A stretch of DNA of 64,000 bases from Allorhodopirellula solitaria (lineage in GTDB: Bacteria; Planctomycetota; Planctomycetia; Pirellulales; Pirellulaceae): positions 277,963-341,962 of the forward strand of contig NZ_SJPK01000006.1 in assembly GCF_007859855.1 (NCBI RefSeq). The letters run 5' to 3'. The position numbers were made by a program, and so were the translations under genes. Below the pieces are notes generated by a model. That model was given only the letters and a program-made list of their open reading frames with translations, ran no database searches and was not told the DNA's origin. This document shows positions 45,297 to 54,532 of the stretch, piece by piece (the stretch's first letter is position 1; each line of letters opens with the position of its first letter).

Positions 45297-45480
45297 GCCG
45301 GCATCTGAAACTCAACCACCCGTGGCTGACGCCTTCACGGCAGTTTTAGCAGGTGACGCCTACAGCGACATTCGGAAACGGCTTGAAAGCTTGCCCATTC
45401 GGCGGGAGCGTACACGGGCTCCGCCCACGGCGACCGCCCGACGCCCTCACGCTCAACGGTCCACACTCCAGCGATGCGGG

Positions 45481-46293
45481 CTACTTTGCAGCGGCCGCTC
45501 GGAGATTGGCAATGCTCTCTTTGGCAAGCGTTTCGGCACCGGGGGAGTAATCGAAGACCTCGACACTGACCCAGCCATCGTACTGGACATCGTGCAGAGC
45601 CTGCATGATCGGAGCAAATTCCACGTCTCCCATACCGGGCCCAAGTCGATTGGGGTCGTTGGCGTGAAAGTGAATCATTCGCTCGGCATGTTGGCGGATG
45701 ACCTGATCGATCGGCTCAGACTCCGTGCTCATTGCTTTGACGTCGAGGTGCAACCCGACACTGCTATCACCGACAGCGTCGATCAATTCGCACGCTTCGT
45801 CAGCCGTATTGAGAAAATCGCCCTCCTCGGGACCGAGTGGCTCGACGGCGATTTGAACGTTGTGTTCCTGCAGCGTCGGGACAACCTGCCGCAGCACGTC
45901 GGCTGCATTTTCCATCGCCTGACTGCTTGTCTGCCCCTCGGTCCGATTGCGTTGCTGGGGGGACCCCAGCACCATCAGGCCTCCCCCCAGGTCACTGCAC
46001 AAGCGGGTTAGGCTCTTGAGATACTCGGCTGTGCTGCGCCGTACCTCGGGATCGAGTGTGGTCAAATGCAAGCCCTCAGTCCCGGCAAGCAACCAGTGTA
46101 GCCCGATGATCTGCAGCCCAGCGCCTTCGACGGTGCGGCGATATTCCACGCGATCGACCTGGCCAATTTCATCGACGTGCTTGGCGAGCATGAACGGAGC
46201 CACTTCCCAACCGGTGTAACCGAGCTGGGCCGTCAAACGCACGGCATCGGCGAGAGACGTGTCGCGGAAAGTTTCGTTACAGAGTGCAAACAT
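45481..46293 (-). CDS. Sugar phosphate isomerase/epimerase-like TIM-barrel protein
   Basis: Members of this xylose-isomerase-like superfamily isomerise sugars or related carbohydrates using a divalent metal bound by Glu, Asp, His and Glu. The 270-residue protein starts MFALCNETFRDTSLADAVRL and shows the barrel pattern AQLGYTGWEVAPF, LQIIGLHWLLAG, LMVLGSPQQRNRTEGQ, VQIAVEPLGPEEGDFL (metal Glu), VGLHLDVKAMSTES (metal Asp), IHFHANDPNRLGPGMGDVEF (metal His) and DGWVSVEVFDYSPGAETLAK (final Glu). All metal positions are present, so it is likely active; the sugar cannot be named. It is divergent from the lipoprotein gene (256 bases). Many copies of this family occur in planctomycetes. Confidence 0.9.
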   Translation of the reverse strand: MFALCNETFRDTSLADAVRLTAQLGYTGWEVAPFMLAKHVDEIGQVDRVEYRRTVEGAGLQIIGLHWLLAGTEGLHLTTLDPEVRRSTAEYLKSLTRLCSDLGGGLMVLGSPQQRNRTEGQTSSQAMENAADVLRQVVPTLQEHNVQIAVEPLGPEEGDFLNTADEACELIDAVGDSSVGLHLDVKAMSTESEPIDQVIRQHAERMIHFHANDPNRLGPGMGDVEFAPIMQALHDVQYDGWVSVEVFDYSPGAETLAKESIANLRAAAAK

Positions 46294-46548
46294 GAGCGGG
46301 ACGCGAGAATGGCAGGGGAGCTAAATTGAAAACCAAAACACCTGCTGATTCGTTCCTGGACAAACCAGTCCAACGGCAATCAGTCTCCGAAAAACGTACA
46401 CCGAATCTCAGCAAGCGTCGACATCTGGGTCCGTGCCGGTTGTCTGGAATCGCAAGACTGGGGTGGCATTCGGAGACGAAGAATGCGTAACAGGGGGGAT
46501 CGTATCCCGTTCCACTCTGCCGCATTGCCGCTTTTTATCGCTTGCCGT

Positions 46549-47205
46549 ATGAAACCGACGCCCCCCCGCCTGATCACACTGTCGCTTTTTACCTGTTGCC
46601 TTTTGACGACGCAGGCAGGCTGTCTCGGCATCGTTAGCAATCTGATGCACGCTGTCGGAGTCGACCGCATCCCACCCGAGTACGAGGGTTTGGAAGAATC
46701 GAAGGTCGCCATAGTGACGATGACCGATCAGAGCCAGTATTCCGACGATGTCGCTGCGCGTTTGCTGACTCGGAAAGTCAGCAATATTCTGTCGATGGAA
46801 GTCAAAGATATGACGCTGGTGCACGACGAGGCGATCCAGCAATGGCGTGACACTCACGGTTGGGACAAAATCGATTACTTGGAGATGGGTAAGGACACCA
46901 AAGCCGAGAAATTATTGGCCATCGAAATGACCGATCTACGTCTGCGTGATGGTGCGACTCTCTACCGAGGCCGGGCAGCGATCATGATTACGGTCTACGA
47001 CATCGAAGCGGAGAAGGTCGTTTTCCGCAAGGAGATCGATGAATTCACGTATCCCGTCCAAGCTGGCCAGTACACCAGCGAAACGACCGAAACGAAGTTC
47101 CGAAAACTCTTTCTCAGTATGCTATCGAGGCAGATCTGCCGCACGTTCCATTCGTATGACTTCGCCGATACGGTGGCTCTCGACGGAACACTCGCGAGCC
47201 AATAG
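46549..47205 (+). CDS. Predicted lipoprotein of unknown function
   Basis: This 218-residue protein starts at ATG 46549 with a lipoprotein signal (ITLSLFTCCLLTTQAGC; lipobox TQAGC). The mature part shows an alternating fold (SKVAIVTMTDQSQYSDDVAA, KLLAIEMTDLRLRDGATLYR, AAIMITVYDIEAEKVVFRKE) that resembles beta-rich proteins built around a nucleotide- or LPS-handling module, but no family is recognised. An in-frame start 66 bases upstream would put a hydrophilic segment before the signal and is rejected. It precedes lpdA by 93 bases on the same strand, which may be by chance. Membrane anchoring by lipid is the only confident inference. Confidence 0.8.
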   Translation: MKPTPPRLITLSLFTCCLLTTQAGCLGIVSNLMHAVGVDRIPPEYEGLEESKVAIVTMTDQSQYSDDVAARLLTRKVSNILSMEVKDMTLVHDEAIQQWRDTHGWDKIDYLEMGKDTKAEKLLAIEMTDLRLRDGATLYRGRAAIMITVYDIEAEKVVFRKEIDEFTYPVQAGQYTSETTETKFRKLFLSMLSRQICRTFHSYDFADTVALDGTLASQ

Positions 47206-47298
47206 CGACTCAATCATTGACGTGTAGTCGACAATGCCGGTGTGATTGGGAACAATAGGGTGATTCCATCCCTAAGCCTCCTTTGAAAAAATTCTCGC

Positions 47299-48720
47299 AT
47301 GTCAAACACGGCTCGCCACGAACTCGTCGTCCTGGGCGGAGGTCCCGCCGGTTATGTTGCCGCCATCCGAGCAGCTCAGCTTGGCATCGACGTCGCCTGT
47401 ATTGATGAAAACCCACGTTTCGGTGGCACCTGCGTGCGTGTGGGCTGTATTCCTAGCAAGGCATTGCTCGAATCGAGCCACTTGTACGAGGAGGCCGGGC
47501 ATGGCCTGAGCGACCACGGCGTCGTCGTGAACGGAGTTGAATTGAAACTCGACGTGATGATGTCTCGCAAGGAGAAAATCGTCGACACGTTGACCGGCGG
47601 CATCGATATGCTGTTCAAGAACGGCGGCGTGACGGCATACCACGGACGCGGGAAACTGCAGTCGCCCGAGGCGATCGAAATCACGCCGAGCGAGGGGGCG
47701 GCCTCGGACCAACCGACGACCGTGGAGGCAGACCAAATCCTGCTCTGCCCAGGCAGCATCGCAGCTCGCCTGCCATCGATCGAAGAGGATGGCGAACGGA
47801 TCGGCAACAGCACCACGGCTCTGTCCTTTCCCGAGGTGCCCGAGGTGCTCGTGGTCATCGGTGGCGGTTACATCGGATTGGAATTGGGCAGTGTCTGGAA
47901 TCGGCTCGGTAGCCGAGTGATCGTGCTCGAGGCTCTCGATCGTGTGCTGCCCGGACTCGACAACGAGATGGCCAACCTCGCCCATCGCGCATTCAAGAAA
48001 CAAGGCATCGAATTCCGCACCAGTACCCTGGTGGCTTCGGCCCGTGTGGATACTTCGCAGTCCAAACCCTGTACCGTCGAAATCAAAGATGGTGAGCCGA
48101 TTTATTGCGATCGAGTCCTGCTGGCCACCGGTCGCTGGCCCGCGACAGACGACCTCGGGTTAGCAGCGGCGGGGATCCAAACCGATCGCCGTGGTTTCAT
48201 CGAAGTCGATCATGAGTTTCAAACCAGTGTGCCGGGCGTGTACGCCATCGGCGATTGCATCGGCGGCGCCATGCTCGCCCACAAGGCGATGGAAGAAGGT
48301 ATCGTGTGCGTCGAACGCATGGCGGGGATCGCGGCGGAAATGAACTACGACGTGATTCCGGCAATCGTGTACACGCATCCGGAGATTGCGATGGTCGGAC
48401 AGACCGAAGAACAGCTCAAGGAAGCTGGGATCTCTTACAAAAAGGGAGTTTGTCCGCTCGGTGCCAATGGTCGCGCCCGTACCCTCGGGGACACCAATGG
48501 CCGCGTCAAGATCTTGGCCGATGAAGAAACCGATCGCGTGCTCGGCGTGCACATCATCGGTCCTCGCGCTGGCGATTTGATCGCTGAAGCCGCATCGGCG
48601 ATGGAGTTTGGAGCCAGCAGCGAGGATATCGCTCGCACCTGCCACGCCCACCCCACGCTTTCCGAAGCTGTGCACGAAGCCGCTCTCGATGTCGACGATC
48701 GAGCCATCCATACCGCTTAA
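47299..48720 (+). CDS. lpdA: Dihydrolipoyl dehydrogenase (E3)
   Basis: FAD flavoprotein that re-oxidises lipoyl groups of the pyruvate, 2-oxoglutarate and glycine-cleavage complexes using NAD+. The 473-residue protein has the FAD motif VVLGGGPAGYVAAIRAAQLG, the redox disulfide GGTCVRVGCIPSKALLESS (C45, C50), the NAD motif VVIGGGYIGLELGSVWNRLG, the FAD-binding VYAIGDCIGGAMLAHKAMEE and the C-terminal catalytic His-Glu in HAHPTLSEAVHEAALD. The length is normal. E1/E2 subunits are not adjacent. It is followed by the aspartic-protease-like gene (49 bases) and the LRR lipoprotein, all on the plus strand, perhaps one transcript. The assignment is firm. Confidence 0.96.
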   Translation: MSNTARHELVVLGGGPAGYVAAIRAAQLGIDVACIDENPRFGGTCVRVGCIPSKALLESSHLYEEAGHGLSDHGVVVNGVELKLDVMMSRKEKIVDTLTGGIDMLFKNGGVTAYHGRGKLQSPEAIEITPSEGAASDQPTTVEADQILLCPGSIAARLPSIEEDGERIGNSTTALSFPEVPEVLVVIGGGYIGLELGSVWNRLGSRVIVLEALDRVLPGLDNEMANLAHRAFKKQGIEFRTSTLVASARVDTSQSKPCTVEIKDGEPIYCDRVLLATGRWPATDDLGLAAAGIQTDRRGFIEVDHEFQTSVPGVYAIGDCIGGAMLAHKAMEEGIVCVERMAGIAAEMNYDVIPAIVYTHPEIAMVGQTEEQLKEAGISYKKGVCPLGANGRARTLGDTNGRVKILADEETDRVLGVHIIGPRAGDLIAEAASAMEFGASSEDIARTCHAHPTLSEAVHEAALDVDDRAIHTA

Positions 48721-48768
48721 GAAACGCGTTTGGCTTCTCGCTTTTCCTCCTCCCACCCTCCCATCTGC

Positions 48769-49260
48769 ATGTCCGCCCCAAGCGATCATCCTACCGTGCC
48801 CAGTGACGATCCCATGTTCATCATTGGATGGCGGGAATGGGTCGGACTGCCGGAATTGGGGGTGGCTCACGTCAAAGCAAAAATTGATACCGGGGCGCGG
48901 TCCAGCTCTATTCACGCTTTCGACGTTGAGACCTATGTCGAAGACGATGTCGAACGGGTGCGATTTTCGATTCACCCTGTGCAAAATCGAGACGACATCT
49001 TCGTCAATGCGGATGTACCCATTCTCGAACGCCGGCACGTTCGTAGTAGCAACGGCGAGGTCTCCGAACGGATCGTCATCCGCACGCCGCTGGCCATTCT
49101 ACAAAGGCAAGTCCTGGTCGACCTGACACTCGCTAACCGAGACGCGATGGGCTTTCGCATGCTGGTGGGGCGGGAAGCGATCCGCCGACGATTTCTAGTC
49201 GACCCCGCCGCTTCCTTCCTGGCAGGACGCCGCCCGCACCGCAAGAAAAAGAAATCCTGA
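48769..49260 (+). CDS. RimK-associated aspartic protease-like protein (PF05618 type)
   Basis: Proteins of this family were called ATP-dependent zinc proteases and are retropepsin-like, often linked to RimK-type ligases. The 163-residue protein shows FIIGWREWVGLPELGVAHVK, the retropepsin-like KIDTGARSSSIHAFDVE (Asp-Thr-Gly at 40-42), and the second half VSERIVIRTPLAILQRQVLV, MLVGREAIRRRFLVDPAASF, as in the family. The C-terminus is strongly basic (RRPHRKKKKS). ATG 48769 is chosen; a TTG 39 bases upstream extends the frame by 13 residues. It follows lpdA by 48 bases and precedes the LRR lipoprotein by 5 bases. RimK and the membrane partner are not seen here, so its target is unknown. Confidence 0.85.
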   Translation: MSAPSDHPTVPSDDPMFIIGWREWVGLPELGVAHVKAKIDTGARSSSIHAFDVETYVEDDVERVRFSIHPVQNRDDIFVNADVPILERRHVRSSNGEVSERIVIRTPLAILQRQVLVDLTLANRDAMGFRMLVGREAIRRRFLVDPAASFLAGRRPHRKKKKS

Positions 49261-49265
49261 CCGGC

Positions 49266-50240
49266 ATGATTCGAAACTCATTTCAATCCATCGTGTGGGT
49301 GATCGCAGCATCAACCAGCCTCACCTGCTTTTCAGCGTGCCGTAGGTCGACAGCCCCGCCCGAAGATGCGGGGGCCACAGCGGAAACTAGTGATCAAGCG
49401 AACTCGCCCGCCCCGGTCTCTCTCGACATCCCCGGTGCCCGAGTCGTCACCGACAACGATGGCCACGTCGTTCAACTCGATCTCCGCGCCAGCAGCTTCG
49501 CAGACGATTACCTGCAATCGCTGCGAGGTCTAAAACGCCTCAAAGTCCTCAAGTTATCCGGCAAGGACGGCAAATGCACGGTCACCGACGCTGGGCTGAA
49601 GTCGATCGGACAGCTGCCTTCGCTGAAGGTACTCGCGCTCGACCTGTTGCCCATCTCGGGTGCCGGCCTCGAGAACATCGCGGGACTCGATCAGCTTCAG
49701 GAACTCTACCTGGCGAAAACCAAGATCGATGACAACGCGACAAGCAAACTGAAGAATTTTCCGCGTTTGAAGAAGTTGCGATTGGCAGGGACCACGATCT
49801 CGGCAGAATCCGCCAGCCTAATCGCGGATCTGGATGAGTTGGTTGATCTCGATGTCAGTGACTGCCAATGGATCGACGATGTCGCTGCGGAAGAACTATC
49901 GCGACTGCCAGGCCTCGAGAAGTTGAATCTCTACAGCACCGCAGTCGGCGACGTAGGTGCAATTGCATTGGCTCAATGCCAGTCGCTTCGATGGCTGAAT
50001 CTCGATGCCACTTCGGTATCCGACGCTGGGTTGGCCGGGGTCGGGAAACTGACCAAGTTGACGTTCTTGCATCTCGGTTCGACGGACATCACCGACGCGG
50101 GCATGCCTCGGCTCTCATCGCTCGTGGACCTCGACAACCTGATCGTCACGCGAACGGAAGTCACACAAGCGGGCGTCGACACACTGCAAGAGTCGCTTCC
50201 CGGTACCGAGATTCAACTGCAGTATGTCGCCCCACAATGA
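49266..50240 (+). CDS. Leucine-rich repeat lipoprotein
   Basis: This 324-residue protein begins with a lipoprotein-type signal (VIAASTSLTCFSAC, Cys near 25), then a Pro/Ala-rich spacer. Ribonuclease-inhibitor-type leucine-rich repeats of about 24 residues follow from about 90: LRGLKRLKVLKLSGKD, IGQLPSLKVLALDLLPISGA, IAGLDQLQELYLAKTKIDD, LKNFPRLKKLRLAGTTISA and so on, ending TKLTFLHLGSTDITDAGMPR. Repeats of this kind make solenoid surfaces for protein binding and are abundant in planctomycete secreted proteins. It lies 5 bases after the aspartic-protease gene and is convergent with the RND gene (38 bases). No enzyme motif is present. Confidence 0.85.
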   Translation: MIRNSFQSIVWVIAASTSLTCFSACRRSTAPPEDAGATAETSDQANSPAPVSLDIPGARVVTDNDGHVVQLDLRASSFADDYLQSLRGLKRLKVLKLSGKDGKCTVTDAGLKSIGQLPSLKVLALDLLPISGAGLENIAGLDQLQELYLAKTKIDDNATSKLKNFPRLKKLRLAGTTISAESASLIADLDELVDLDVSDCQWIDDVAAEELSRLPGLEKLNLYSTAVGDVGAIALAQCQSLRWLNLDATSVSDAGLAGVGKLTKLTFLHLGSTDITDAGMPRLSSLVDLDNLIVTRTEVTQAGVDTLQESLPGTEIQLQYVAPQ

Positions 50241-50277
50241 TCACTGCTGAGTGATTACCGCAGTCGTGACGCTCCTT

Positions 50278-53200
50278 TTATTTCCGCTTGGGCTGTGAGG
50301 TTGGTGTCCGCGATGGCGGCGTGTGAACTTTTAGCACCGGAATGTCCTCGGAGGCAACAAGTGAGCCGGACGCGTCCGCTGTCACATCCGAAACACCACC
50401 TTCGCCAACATCGGTTTGCCAGGCCGTGACGGGGTCGCCTGACGAGTTGGCGCCGATCCCCGCCTTGTTGTTGGGCTGGTTCATGAAGCCGATCCGGGGC
50501 TTGAAGAACTTGCCCAGGGGACTGACCAGTAACGCCGGCAGCAGGATCAGGTCTCCGATCAGTGCTGCCCCCAGCATCACCAGCATGAGTGTGCCGAATC
50601 GTTGGGTCGGTGTGAAAGTCGAGAGGGCAAATACGAACAGGCCGAGCCCGCCAACGATCGTCGTTTGTGTCATCGCGGGGCCGACCTTCCGATAAGTCTC
50701 AATGACGGCGGCACAGCGAGATTTGCCCTCTTCGAGGAACTGGCGATACCACGTCAGGAAGTGGATCGTGTCATCGACCGCGACGCCCATCGCGACCGAG
50801 GCTGTCATCATCGTTCCAATATCGACAGCGATTCCGGCAAGGCCCATCATTCCGAAGATGAGAATCACCGGGAACAGATTGGGGATCATGGAGATCATCC
50901 CCGCCGTGATCCCATCAAATAGATTGCGGGGCTCGAGCCACTGCGACGGAAAACTGCCTGGATTGAGCAGCACGATCATGACCAATCCGATCAGCACAAA
51001 CGCCATCATGATCGACTCGACCAAGCTGCCCAGCAGGGTGCGTTGGGCTTTGTAGACCACCGGAACCACCCCCGTGAAGACAACCTGTGGCGAGATCGGT
51101 GGGTCGACGTCGAAGACCGGGACCTGCCGATCGCCCTTGGTAAATCGCACCGCTTTGGGATTGAAGTGATCGTGGTCCGTGGGCGGGACAGCGATGATGG
51201 TCTTCTCGATCGACTCAGCAGCAATCTCGTCAGCATGGATGACTGTCTTCGCCGACGCCAACCACTCCGATGCCTGCGACGCCGGGCCAAGGTGAAGCGG
51301 TTCATTTCCCGCACGCTGGCTCTCGAGGGAAGCTTCGATCTGACCGACCCAGATGACCGCATCGAAACCAGCTACGTATTGCTCCCACTTCGGGTCGCCC
51401 CGCTTTACATTGCGTTCCGGGTCCCGAGGGTCGCCCCACACCGGGGTTTTGATGTTTTCGTTACCAAGCAACTCGTGCAGTGTGCTGAGGAAAATTGCCG
51501 ATTGGTTCGCCGTGCCGTCTTCGTGGACGAGAGTTGCCTCGGCGAGATTCTCAACCCGGTTGCTACCCACGACGAGCACCCGTTGCTTGCCGGTCAAGCC
51601 ACCCTCAGCTTGATTCAGCGCGGCCAACAAGGCAGCCCGTGTCCGGTAGGCTTCGAGCACCGGGGCAACGACGTCTCGAAGGTCATTGATGAATAAACCG
51701 TAGTCGTTATCGGACAAGGCGCTCACGCGTAAACTGAGCCGCCACATTTCGCTCGTCTCGAGCGGACCGTAGTCTTCGATCTTGACATAGTCGCTGGCCA
51801 GTAACTCCGCTTTTGCTTCGGCCAATCGCCGATTCATCTGGCTGCGGACGACGTTGTATCCATTGTCCACCGCTGGCAGTGGCGGGAGGAAGGTATCCAT
51901 ACTCGATGCTTGTCCGACCTCGCCCGTCCCCTCTTCTCCGAGGGTGCGCGTGACCGCGATGCGAATCCGGCTGACGGCCTCGATTCGCTCTAGCAAGTTC
52001 AATGCGATCAGGTCGGCGTCGCCGGCAGGTTCTCGCTGGCTAGATTCTTGCTGGTTTGGTTCAGACGCGGCAGCGGCGGTATCTGCCCCCGCTTCGCTCG
52101 TCGCGCTTTCACGTTCCTGCTGGAGCTCCGGTGGCATCCGAACGACGATTTCCATGGGCACGAGTTTGCCAAAGTTCTCCTCCAGCCAAGCATAGTCGCG
52201 AAGGATCCGGGCATCGGCGTCAAACAACTTCAGCAACTGCACCGACGTGCGAATGTTCATCAGTCCCAAGGCAGCGATCACGAGCACGGTCAGGCAAACG
52301 CTGGCGACCACCCGATAGTGGTCGGTGACGAAACGCCCAAAGCCAGCCCACCAAGCCGCCAACGCCGAGTTCGACGTGGCTGAAGCGGATGCCGGCTCGC
52401 GTGAGCCTTCCCCGCCACCGGTTTCTGCTGGCTCGCTATCCGGTTCGGCTCCCTTGCGTCTCTTCTCAGCGGCAAACTTCGGCGCGAATACCTCGAGTGC
52501 CGAGGGCAGGTACGTGAAAAGTATGGTGAGCGTCGCGACCACCCCGATTGCCGAGTACAGACCAAAATTGCTAATCGGTTTCAAATTGCTGGTGTACAGC
52601 GAACCGAGGCCGATTGCCGTCGTCACCGCGGCGAGCGTGCAGGGCAGCATCGCATGCCGTAAGGCGCGGTCTGCGGCACCGCGCTGGCCTGCCATTCGGA
52701 CCTCGTCCCGGTAGTAATTGATGACATGGATTGCGCCAGACAACCCGAGCACGTATACGAGTGCCGGCATGCTCAATAGAATCGCGTCGACCTGTCCTCC
52801 GGTCCATCCGACCATGGCCATGGACAACATCGCCGCAGAACCGCCGACGACAAACAGCATGACGGTAATTTTGATGCTGCGAAAGCAAAAGTATGACAGC
52901 GCCACTCCGATCAGAATGCAGTATCCGATCAACCGCACCAGCGTCACGGTGCCCTCTTCGTCGATGGCGACGTTATCGACCGGCGGTCCGCCCATCCGCA
53001 GAGGCGGCATCCCACCGACGGTCTCGGGTGGCTCGCGGTCAAATGGCGGCGGCGCGGTCGATGGTGGGGACGGTGGATGCACCCCACTCTGTTCGGCCAG
53101 AGTCAGGAGTCGGCCTTGCGGGCTGCCGAGCGTCCCGCGCCCGATCGCGTAGGCCAAATTGTCTTTGGCGAGGTTCGTTAACGTGACGAGCAAGCATGTC

Positions 53201-54285
53201 AGCCGCGGGGGGGGCTCGACTTCCATCGCATCGAAGACGGCATACCAGGCTTCGGTCTGAATCGGTGTGATGGCAGTCTTGATTCGGTCGATGCTACCTT
53301 CGAGTCGATCGTCGGCGAAGTCCGCTAGGGCTCGCGGCACGATCGCTTGATATCCATCGGGCAACTGGTCGCGTCGCTCGGCAGGTAAGGCTGCGGCAAA
53401 ACTCTCGGCCGTCCAGTCGAATCCGGGCGGGACTGCGGGGGCGAACAGGCTACCGGTCAGTCGTTCCATCGCGCGGCGGCGGGCGACCCGTGCTCGCAGT
53501 TCCGGCGCGGTCGTGTCGACGGGCCACAGCGCGCCCCCTTCGGCAGACAACTCCGCCACAATCGACGATCCGGTTTGTACTGTTTCAAACAGAGGCGCAC
53601 ACAACAGCGACGGGTCGTTGTAGAACGCGTTGGCTTTGTCGGTGGTGGACGGTTCACCAAAGGCCGTGACCAATTGCCCCTCGAGCTCATAGAAACCCAG
53701 AGATTTCTTAACCGCGCGAAACAGTCCCGCTGGCCCGTTGCTGGCTTCCTCCCACCGATAGAAACGTCCGTCGGGGGTGATGAAGAACCATGTTCCGTCC
53801 GCCGAGGCGACCCATTTTTCATCCAGGCCCCCCCAGTTGTCCAGTTCCTTGCCCGGCGGCAAGAGTTTCAGCTCCTCACCGAGTTCCCGGGCCCGAACCC
53901 GAGCGCGTCTTTGAGCAAGGCTGAGGCCGGTGGCTTCCCCGGCATCCAGGTCCAGCATTTTGGACCGGAAGTCAGCCGATTCGTAAAGCAGTTTGTTTTC
54001 GAGTAGATGCAGCCGCTGATCACCCACCGTGCAGCCCGGCCACGTCGCCAGCACAAAGCTCTCACCAGCGAAATGTTCGGCGAACCAGTCCAGTTCGGCG
54101 GTTTCGGGAAAATCAGCTGGTAACCAGTCCTTGATGTCGTTTTCTTTGTTCTCCAGCCCCAAACGGGCGCCGCGAAAGGCGGACGGCAGAATGAAGAAAA
54201 ACCCCATCAGCACCAACAACGCGATGCTGGTACCCCAGGGACCGGGGCGTTCTAAAATGGAACGCGAGGATGGGTTCGAGTTCAT
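50278..54285 (-). CDS. RND/MMPL-family transporter, large
   Basis: RND-family proteins export lipids, hopanoids or small molecules with the proton gradient. The 1335-residue protein has one helix at the start (SIALLVLMGFFFILPSAFRG), a very large first extracytoplasmic loop, then a membrane bundle (LIGYCILIGVALSYFCFRSI, MPALVYVLGLSGAIHVINYY, VVATLTILFTYLPSALEVF). A second large loop follows, and a C-terminal bundle with GVAVDDTIHFLTWYRQFLEE (the conserved proton-relay Asp pair), GPAMTQTTIVGGLGLFVFAL and LILLPALLVSPLGKFF. MMPL-like features are clear. ATG 54285 (MNSNPSS) is preferred over an upstream in-frame start that would add a basic leader. It is monocistronic; the neighbours are glycosyltransferases and the LRR lipoprotein. 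The cargo is not identifiable. Confidence 0.9.
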   Translation of the reverse strand: MNSNPSSRSILERPGPWGTSIALLVLMGFFFILPSAFRGARLGLENKENDIKDWLPADFPETAELDWFAEHFAGESFVLATWPGCTVGDQRLHLLENKLLYESADFRSKMLDLDAGEATGLSLAQRRARVRARELGEELKLLPPGKELDNWGGLDEKWVASADGTWFFITPDGRFYRWEEASNGPAGLFRAVKKSLGFYELEGQLVTAFGEPSTTDKANAFYNDPSLLCAPLFETVQTGSSIVAELSAEGGALWPVDTTAPELRARVARRRAMERLTGSLFAPAVPPGFDWTAESFAAALPAERRDQLPDGYQAIVPRALADFADDRLEGSIDRIKTAITPIQTEAWYAVFDAMEVEPPPRLTCLLVTLTNLAKDNLAYAIGRGTLGSPQGRLLTLAEQSGVHPPSPPSTAPPPFDREPPETVGGMPPLRMGGPPVDNVAIDEEGTVTLVRLIGYCILIGVALSYFCFRSIKITVMLFVVGGSAAMLSMAMVGWTGGQVDAILLSMPALVYVLGLSGAIHVINYYRDEVRMAGQRGAADRALRHAMLPCTLAAVTTAIGLGSLYTSNLKPISNFGLYSAIGVVATLTILFTYLPSALEVFAPKFAAEKRRKGAEPDSEPAETGGGEGSREPASASATSNSALAAWWAGFGRFVTDHYRVVASVCLTVLVIAALGLMNIRTSVQLLKLFDADARILRDYAWLEENFGKLVPMEIVVRMPPELQQERESATSEAGADTAAAASEPNQQESSQREPAGDADLIALNLLERIEAVSRIRIAVTRTLGEEGTGEVGQASSMDTFLPPLPAVDNGYNVVRSQMNRRLAEAKAELLASDYVKIEDYGPLETSEMWRLSLRVSALSDNDYGLFINDLRDVVAPVLEAYRTRAALLAALNQAEGGLTGKQRVLVVGSNRVENLAEATLVHEDGTANQSAIFLSTLHELLGNENIKTPVWGDPRDPERNVKRGDPKWEQYVAGFDAVIWVGQIEASLESQRAGNEPLHLGPASQASEWLASAKTVIHADEIAAESIEKTIIAVPPTDHDHFNPKAVRFTKGDRQVPVFDVDPPISPQVVFTGVVPVVYKAQRTLLGSLVESIMMAFVLIGLVMIVLLNPGSFPSQWLEPRNLFDGITAGMISMIPNLFPVILIFGMMGLAGIAVDIGTMMTASVAMGVAVDDTIHFLTWYRQFLEEGKSRCAAVIETYRKVGPAMTQTTIVGGLGLFVFALSTFTPTQRFGTLMLVMLGAALIGDLILLPALLVSPLGKFFKPRIGFMNQPNNKAGIGANSSGDPVTAWQTDVGEGGVSDVTADASGSLVASEDIPVLKVHTPPSRTPTSQPKRK

Positions 54286-54532
54286 ACGCGGCAGTGCAGC
54301 GGTAAAATGGAATTGCGGAGCAATCGACTCATGGAACGACAAACGATACAGGCTAACGCGTATCCGCCCGCAAAACCATTGCCTGCCCACCCAGCGTGCT
54401 GGAAATTACCCTTGGGCTGAGCCGGTCATCCCAGTCGGGAAAGATAGGCTGTTGAGGGTGTGGTTTCCGACTCAGATGCGTGAATGTCCTCTTGAATGTC
54501 CTCGTGAAATAGCTCGCAGATGACAATCCCGC

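Noticed and set aside
48730-48768. Upstream TTG start for the aspartic-protease-like gene
   Set aside because: The added residues are Ser/Pro-rich and not typical of the family, and the start is nearer to the lpdA stop; ATG 48769 is preferred.
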